A stretch of DNA of 64,000 nt from Bog-756 sp963812885 (GTDB lineage Bacteria > Actinomycetota > Acidimicrobiia > Acidimicrobiales > RAAP-2), in NCBI GenBank assembly GCA_963812885.1, contig CAWEWZ010000002.1, positions 434,001 to 498,000 on the forward strand. Reading direction: 5' to 3'. A program made the position numbers and the translations under genes. Shown piece after piece: positions 60,610 through 64,000 of the stretch. How positions within the stretch are numbered: the first letter of the stretch is position 1; each line of letters opens with the position of its first letter. Under the pieces are notes generated by a model. It was not told the origin of the DNA. It did no database searches and worked only from the letters and a program-made list of their open reading frames with translations.

Positions 60610-60932
60610 GCCGTGTGATCCCTCCACTCAAGGACTTCCGTGTCCGTCGGTCTTCCTTCATTGAGGTGTCCCTCGGTCTGCCGTCGTTGGCCATGCCTCT
60701 GGCGGCAACAACGGCAGGGAAGACCAACTGTGGCCCCGGGCAACTGCTGCCCGACCAGCCCGGACCCCCTGCACCGCTACACCTTCTTCGTCAGCTCCGG
60801 CCCCACCGATGTCGTGGATCCGGTGCCGCTGGCCTATGATAACTGATACACGTTCTAGAAACGTCATCGGCACCGAGGGTCGCGTACCCGCCGCCGCAAG
60901 CCAGCGGGCGCCGACAACACGGGGGAGACACC
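60610..60932. promoter_or_regulatory. Divergent control region, chsE2 operon / P450 gene
   Basis: 323 bases between two divergent catabolic units. It contains the KstR-like site at 60844 close to the P450 start. I see no gene in it. Confidence 0.55.
60844..60857. promoter_or_regulatory. KstR-like operator, one mismatch
   Basis: TGATACACGTTCTA fits TnnAACnnGTTnnA except for one base in the left half-site. It is 75 bases before the P450 ATG, in the control region shared with the igr-like operon. Confidence 0.5.
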
Positions 60933-62163
60933 ATGGAAGTGACCGACATCAATCTGGTTGACCCCCAGAACTTCGTCGACGGCGGTGCCCTTCGAGTGGT
61001 TCGCCTACCTGCGCCGTGAGGCCCCGGTCCAGTGGCACCCCGACCCGGACGGGTTCGCCGAGGGATTCTGGTCGGTGACCCGGTTCGACGACTGCGTCGG
61101 CGTCAACCGCGACTACGAGCACTTCTCCTCCTACCGGGGGTCGGCCCTCTTCCACGACATGGACGACGAGGCCCTGGCCCAACAGCGGATGATGATGCTG
61201 AACATGGACCCGCCCATGCACACCCGCTACCGGCGCCTGGTCAACAAGGGGTTCACCCCCCGGATGATCCGGGACCTCGAGGCCAACGTGGTGACGGCCG
61301 CCGACTCGATCATCGACGGCGTCTGCGAGACGGGATCGGCCGACTTCGTGGAGCAGATCTCCGCCGAGCTGCCGCTGCAGGTCATCGCCGACCTGATGGG
61401 CGTGCCCCAGGAGGACCGCCATCTGGTCTTCGACTGGTCCAACAAGATGATCGGCTCCGACGACCCCGAGTACCAGATCAGCCCCGACGCTCCGGCCCAG
61501 GCGTCGATGGAGCTGTTCGCCTATGCCGACGAGCTGTGCGCCAAGAAGCGGCTCGACCCCCACGAGGACCTGTTCAGCGTGCTCACCCAGGCCGACATCG
61601 ACGGCGACCAGCTGTCCCAGCTCGAGCTCGACCTCTTCTTCCTGCTGCTGGCGGTGGCCGGCAACGAGACCACCCGCAACCTCATCTCCGGTGCCATGGT
61701 CGCCTTCTTCGACCATCCCGAACAGTGGGAGAAACTGAGGGCCGACCGTTCGCTCCTCCCCTCGGCCGTCGAGGAGATGCTCCGCTTCGTCACCCCGGTG
61801 ATGCACTTCCGTCGGTCGGCGGCGGCCGACACGGTGATCGGCGACCAGAAGATCGCCGAGGGTGACAAGGTCATCTTCTGGCACATCTCGGCCAACCGCG
61901 ACGAATCCGTCTTCACCGATCCCAACACCTTCGACATCGAGCGGGCCCCGAACAACCACATGGCCTTCGGGGGCGGGGGACCCCACTTCTGCCTGGGGGC
62001 GAACCTGGCCCGTATGGAGATCCGGGTGATGTTCGACCGGCTGCTCGACCGGGTCCCCGACATCCGGCTCGACGGCCAGGTGCAGCGGCTCCGATCCAAC
62101 TTCATCAACGGCGTGAAGCACATCCCGGTGGCGTTCACTCCCTCGGCTCCGGTCGGACGCTGA
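60933..62163 (+). CDS. Cytochrome P450, CYP125/CYP142-like steroid C26/C27 hydroxylase
   Basis: About 409 residues. LVDPQNFVDG leads to an inserted base near 60983. Then FEWFAYLRREAPVQWH, ELPLQVIADLMGVPQEDRHL, the I-helix AVAGNETTRN, the K-helix EEMLR, and the heme loop FGGGGPHFCLGANLARMEI. These blocks match CYP125, which starts cholesterol side-chain oxidation. ATG at 60933 has GGGGGA upstream. In M. tuberculosis cyp125 precedes the igr genes on the same strand; here it is divergent. Confidence 0.88.
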
Positions 62164-62209
62164 GCCGACCGGCCCCGCACGCCGGCGACCCACCAGAAAG
62201 CGGACTCCC

Positions 62210-63103
62210 ATGCGGTTCCACCAAGCAGTCACCTTCCTGCCCGTCGACGAGATGATCGCCCTGTCGGTGGCGTGCGACACCATGGGCTATTCGGGCGTCT
62301 ACTTCTCCGATCACCTGTTCAACCCGCGCGACCTCAAGTCGCGGTACACCTACTCCGAGGCCCCTGACGGCGCTCCCTTCTGGGAGAAGGAGACCGAGTG
62401 GCCCGACCCGATGTGCCTGATCTCGGCGTTGGCCGCGGTGACCACCAATCTGACCTTCACCACCGGCATCTACATCGCCCCGGTCCGGGACCTGATCACC
62501 GTGGCCAAGTCGGTGGGCACCGCCGCGGTGCTCTCCCACGACCGGGTCAGGCTGGGGGTGGGGGTGGGCTGGTGCGAGGAGGAGTTCGTCCAGACCGGCC
62601 AGGACTTCCACAACCGGGGCAAGCGCCTGAACGACATGATCCCCGCCCTTCGGGCGCTGTGGCAGGGCGGTTGGGTCGAATACCACGGGACCCACTACGA
62701 CGTGCCGCTGTGCCAGATGAACCCCTCGCCGAAGCTGCCCATCCCCATCCTGGGCGGCGGGGACTCCGATGCCGCCCTGCGTCGGGCCTCCACCCTGTGC
62801 GACGGATGGATCAACACCGGGGCGGCGCTCCCCGACGAGGCCTTCGCCGAGGTCGGGAGGATCCAGGACGCGCTCAAGCAGGCCGGACGGGACAACGAGC
62901 CGTTCTCGATCTACCTGGCCGTCAAGGCCTTCCCCGACCTCGACCTCTACCGCCGCCTCGAGGACGTGGGCGTGACCGATGTGCTGTGTGCGCCGTGGAT
63001 GGGGGTCAAGGCCACCGAGGACGACACCCCCGAGTCCATCCATGCGGCCCGGGTGGCGATGTGCGAGCAGTTCGCCGAGCACATCATCGCAGCCATGGGC
63101 TGA
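62210..63103 (+). CDS. LLM-class F420-dependent oxidoreductase
   Basis: 297 residues, intact. Luciferase-like TIM barrel: GYSGVYFSDHLFNPRDLKS, LTFTTGIYIAPVRDLITVAK, RVRLGVGVGWCEEEFVQTG, KLPIPILGGGDSDAALRRA. The TIGR03619-like pattern suggests an F420 cofactor rather than FMN. ATG at 62210 lies 46 bases after the P450 stop, probably one transcript. The substrate is unknown; context suggests lipid or steroid oxidation. Confidence 0.87.
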   Translation: MRFHQAVTFLPVDEMIALSVACDTMGYSGVYFSDHLFNPRDLKSRYTYSEAPDGAPFWEKETEWPDPMCLISALAAVTTNLTFTTGIYIAPVRDLITVAKSVGTAAVLSHDRVRLGVGVGWCEEEFVQTGQDFHNRGKRLNDMIPALRALWQGGWVEYHGTHYDVPLCQMNPSPKLPIPILGGGDSDAALRRASTLCDGWINTGAALPDEAFAEVGRIQDALKQAGRDNEPFSIYLAVKAFPDLDLYRRLEDVGVTDVLCAPWMGVKATEDDTPESIHAARVAMCEQFAEHIIAAMG

Positions 63104-63180
63104 GCCGGCGGCCCCGGCCCACAGGCCGACCACGACAGCCGGCATTAAGGTCGAAGGCCCTAGGCACCAGGGAGGAACCG

Positions 63181-64000
63181 ATGAAGGACATGAAGCTCGG
63201 ATTGCAGCTCGGCTACTGGGGGTCCGGCCCGCCGGCCAACGCACCGGAGCTGGTGGCCGAGGCCGAGCGGCTGGGTTTCGACTCGATCTGGACGGCCGAG
63301 GCCTACGGCTCGGATGCGCTCACCCCGCTCAGCTGGTGGGGCTCGCAGACCCGTCGGGTCCGCCTCGGCACCGCCCTGTGCCAGATGTCGGCCCGCACCC
63401 CGACGGCCATGGGCATGGCCGCCATCACCCTCGACCATCTGTCGGGGGGGCGGTTCGTGCTCGGCCTCGGCGTGTCCGGGCCCCAGGTCGTCGAGGGATG
63501 GTACGGCCAGTCGTTCGAGAAGCCGTTGGCCCGGACCGTCGAGTACGTGGACATCGTGCGCCAGGTGATCGCCAGGGAGGCGCCGGTCACCAGTGACGGT
63601 CCCGCCTACCCGCTCCCCTATCCGGGCGGCACCGGGCTGGGGAAGCCGCTCAAGCCCATCGTCCATCCGCTGCGCAAGGAGATCCCGATCATCCTGGGGG
63701 CCGAAGGACCGAAGAACGTGGCCCTGGCCGCAGAGATCGCCGACGGGTGGTTCCCCATCTTCTTCTCCCCCAACGCGGTCAAGGCCTTCGAGCCGGCGCT
63801 GGCCGAGGGCTTCGCCCGACCGGGTGCACGGCACAGTGCCGACGACTTCGAGGTCATCGCCTTCGCCCCGACCCTCATCGACGACGACATCGAGCGGGCC
63901 GCCGACAACTACCGGCCCTTCATCGCCCTCTACATCGGCGGCATGGGGGCGAAGTCGATGAACTTCCACTTCGACGTCTTCGCCCGGATGGGCTACGAGG
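63181..64000 (+). CDS. LLM-class F420-dependent oxidoreductase, Rv3520c-like, partial
   Basis: The first 273 residues before the right edge. MKLGLQLGYWGSGPP, SIWTAEAYGSDALTPLSWWGS, RLGTALCQMSARTPTAM, VLGLGVSGPQVVEGWYGQ, IILGAEGPKNVALAAEIADGW and FARPGARHSADDFEV follow M. tuberculosis Rv3520c, a gene in the cholesterol-regulon region. ATG at 63181 has GGGAGGA upstream. It is probably co-transcribed with the two preceding genes. Confidence 0.88.
   Translation, partial: MKDMKLGLQLGYWGSGPPANAPELVAEAERLGFDSIWTAEAYGSDALTPLSWWGSQTRRVRLGTALCQMSARTPTAMGMAAITLDHLSGGRFVLGLGVSGPQVVEGWYGQSFEKPLARTVEYVDIVRQVIAREAPVTSDGPAYPLPYPGGTGLGKPLKPIVHPLRKEIPIILGAEGPKNVALAAEIADGWFPIFFSPNAVKAFEPALAEGFARPGARHSADDFEVIAFAPTLIDDDIERAADNYRPFIALYIGGMGAKSMNFHFDVFARMGYE

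Overview
The window is GC-rich, densely coded bacterial DNA, most likely from an actinobacterium of or near class Acidimicrobiia. Pointers are a Kgd-type 2-oxoglutarate decarboxylase, the PafB/PafC WYL regulators, F420 biosynthesis (CofC), several LLM flavin/F420 oxidoreductases, an HU protein with a mycobacterial HupB-like Lys/Ala tail, and steroid side-chain genes that closely resemble Mycobacterium tuberculosis proteins. The taxonomic call is inference; there is no rRNA or tRNA gene here to settle it.

A warning applies throughout. About 50 genes or gene segments are interrupted by single-base frame breaks while the protein homology continues on both sides. Almost all are repaired by deleting one base, which is the signature of residual insertion errors in a long-read assembly rather than of pseudogenes. 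Gene coordinates below therefore span such breaks.

Layout. 1-2234: 3' truncated kgd. 2311-4169: queD-queC-queE (preQ0 synthesis), ended by a strong bidirectional palindrome shared with an HU gene. 4763-10232: hydrolase, epimerase, acyl-CoA dehydrogenase, RNase HII and an acyl-CoA synthetase. 10404-15895: GH38 alpha-mannosidase, a class III adenylate cyclase, cofC and a PIG-L deacetylase. 15977-20133: HU/histone-H1-like protein, then a convergent coupling-protein/MobF-relaxase pair without other conjugation genes. 20175-25931: pafC, pafB, ctaG, a carboxyltransferase and a polytopic membrane protein. 26211-37906: type IV pilus block on the minus strand (two tandem pilins, PilC, PilT, PilB), then prepilin peptidase PilD and a NarL-type two-component pair on the plus strand. 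38060-43955: small proteins, moaC, an FmdB-type zinc ribbon, a second PilT, and pilM-pilN(apparently fused)-pilO. 43976-48000: PmbA/TldD pair, thioesterase, AIM24 protein. 48153-50114: dxs.

50188 to the end is a steroid/lipid catabolic region: FadD19-like and FadD17-like CoA ligases, an igr-type operon (fadE29-chsH2-fadE28-chsH1-ltp2), a divergent CYP125/142-like P450, and three LLM oxidoreductases, one close to Rv3520c. Three sites resembling the KstR operator TnnAACnnGTTnnA lie in the promoter regions of exactly these genes, so a KstR-like cholesterol regulon is the most coherent system in the window. The pilus block has its own unusual traits: tandem MshEN-type domains in PilB, a further one on PilT, a PilM-PilN fusion, and a prepilin peptidase lacking the usual catalytic aspartates.
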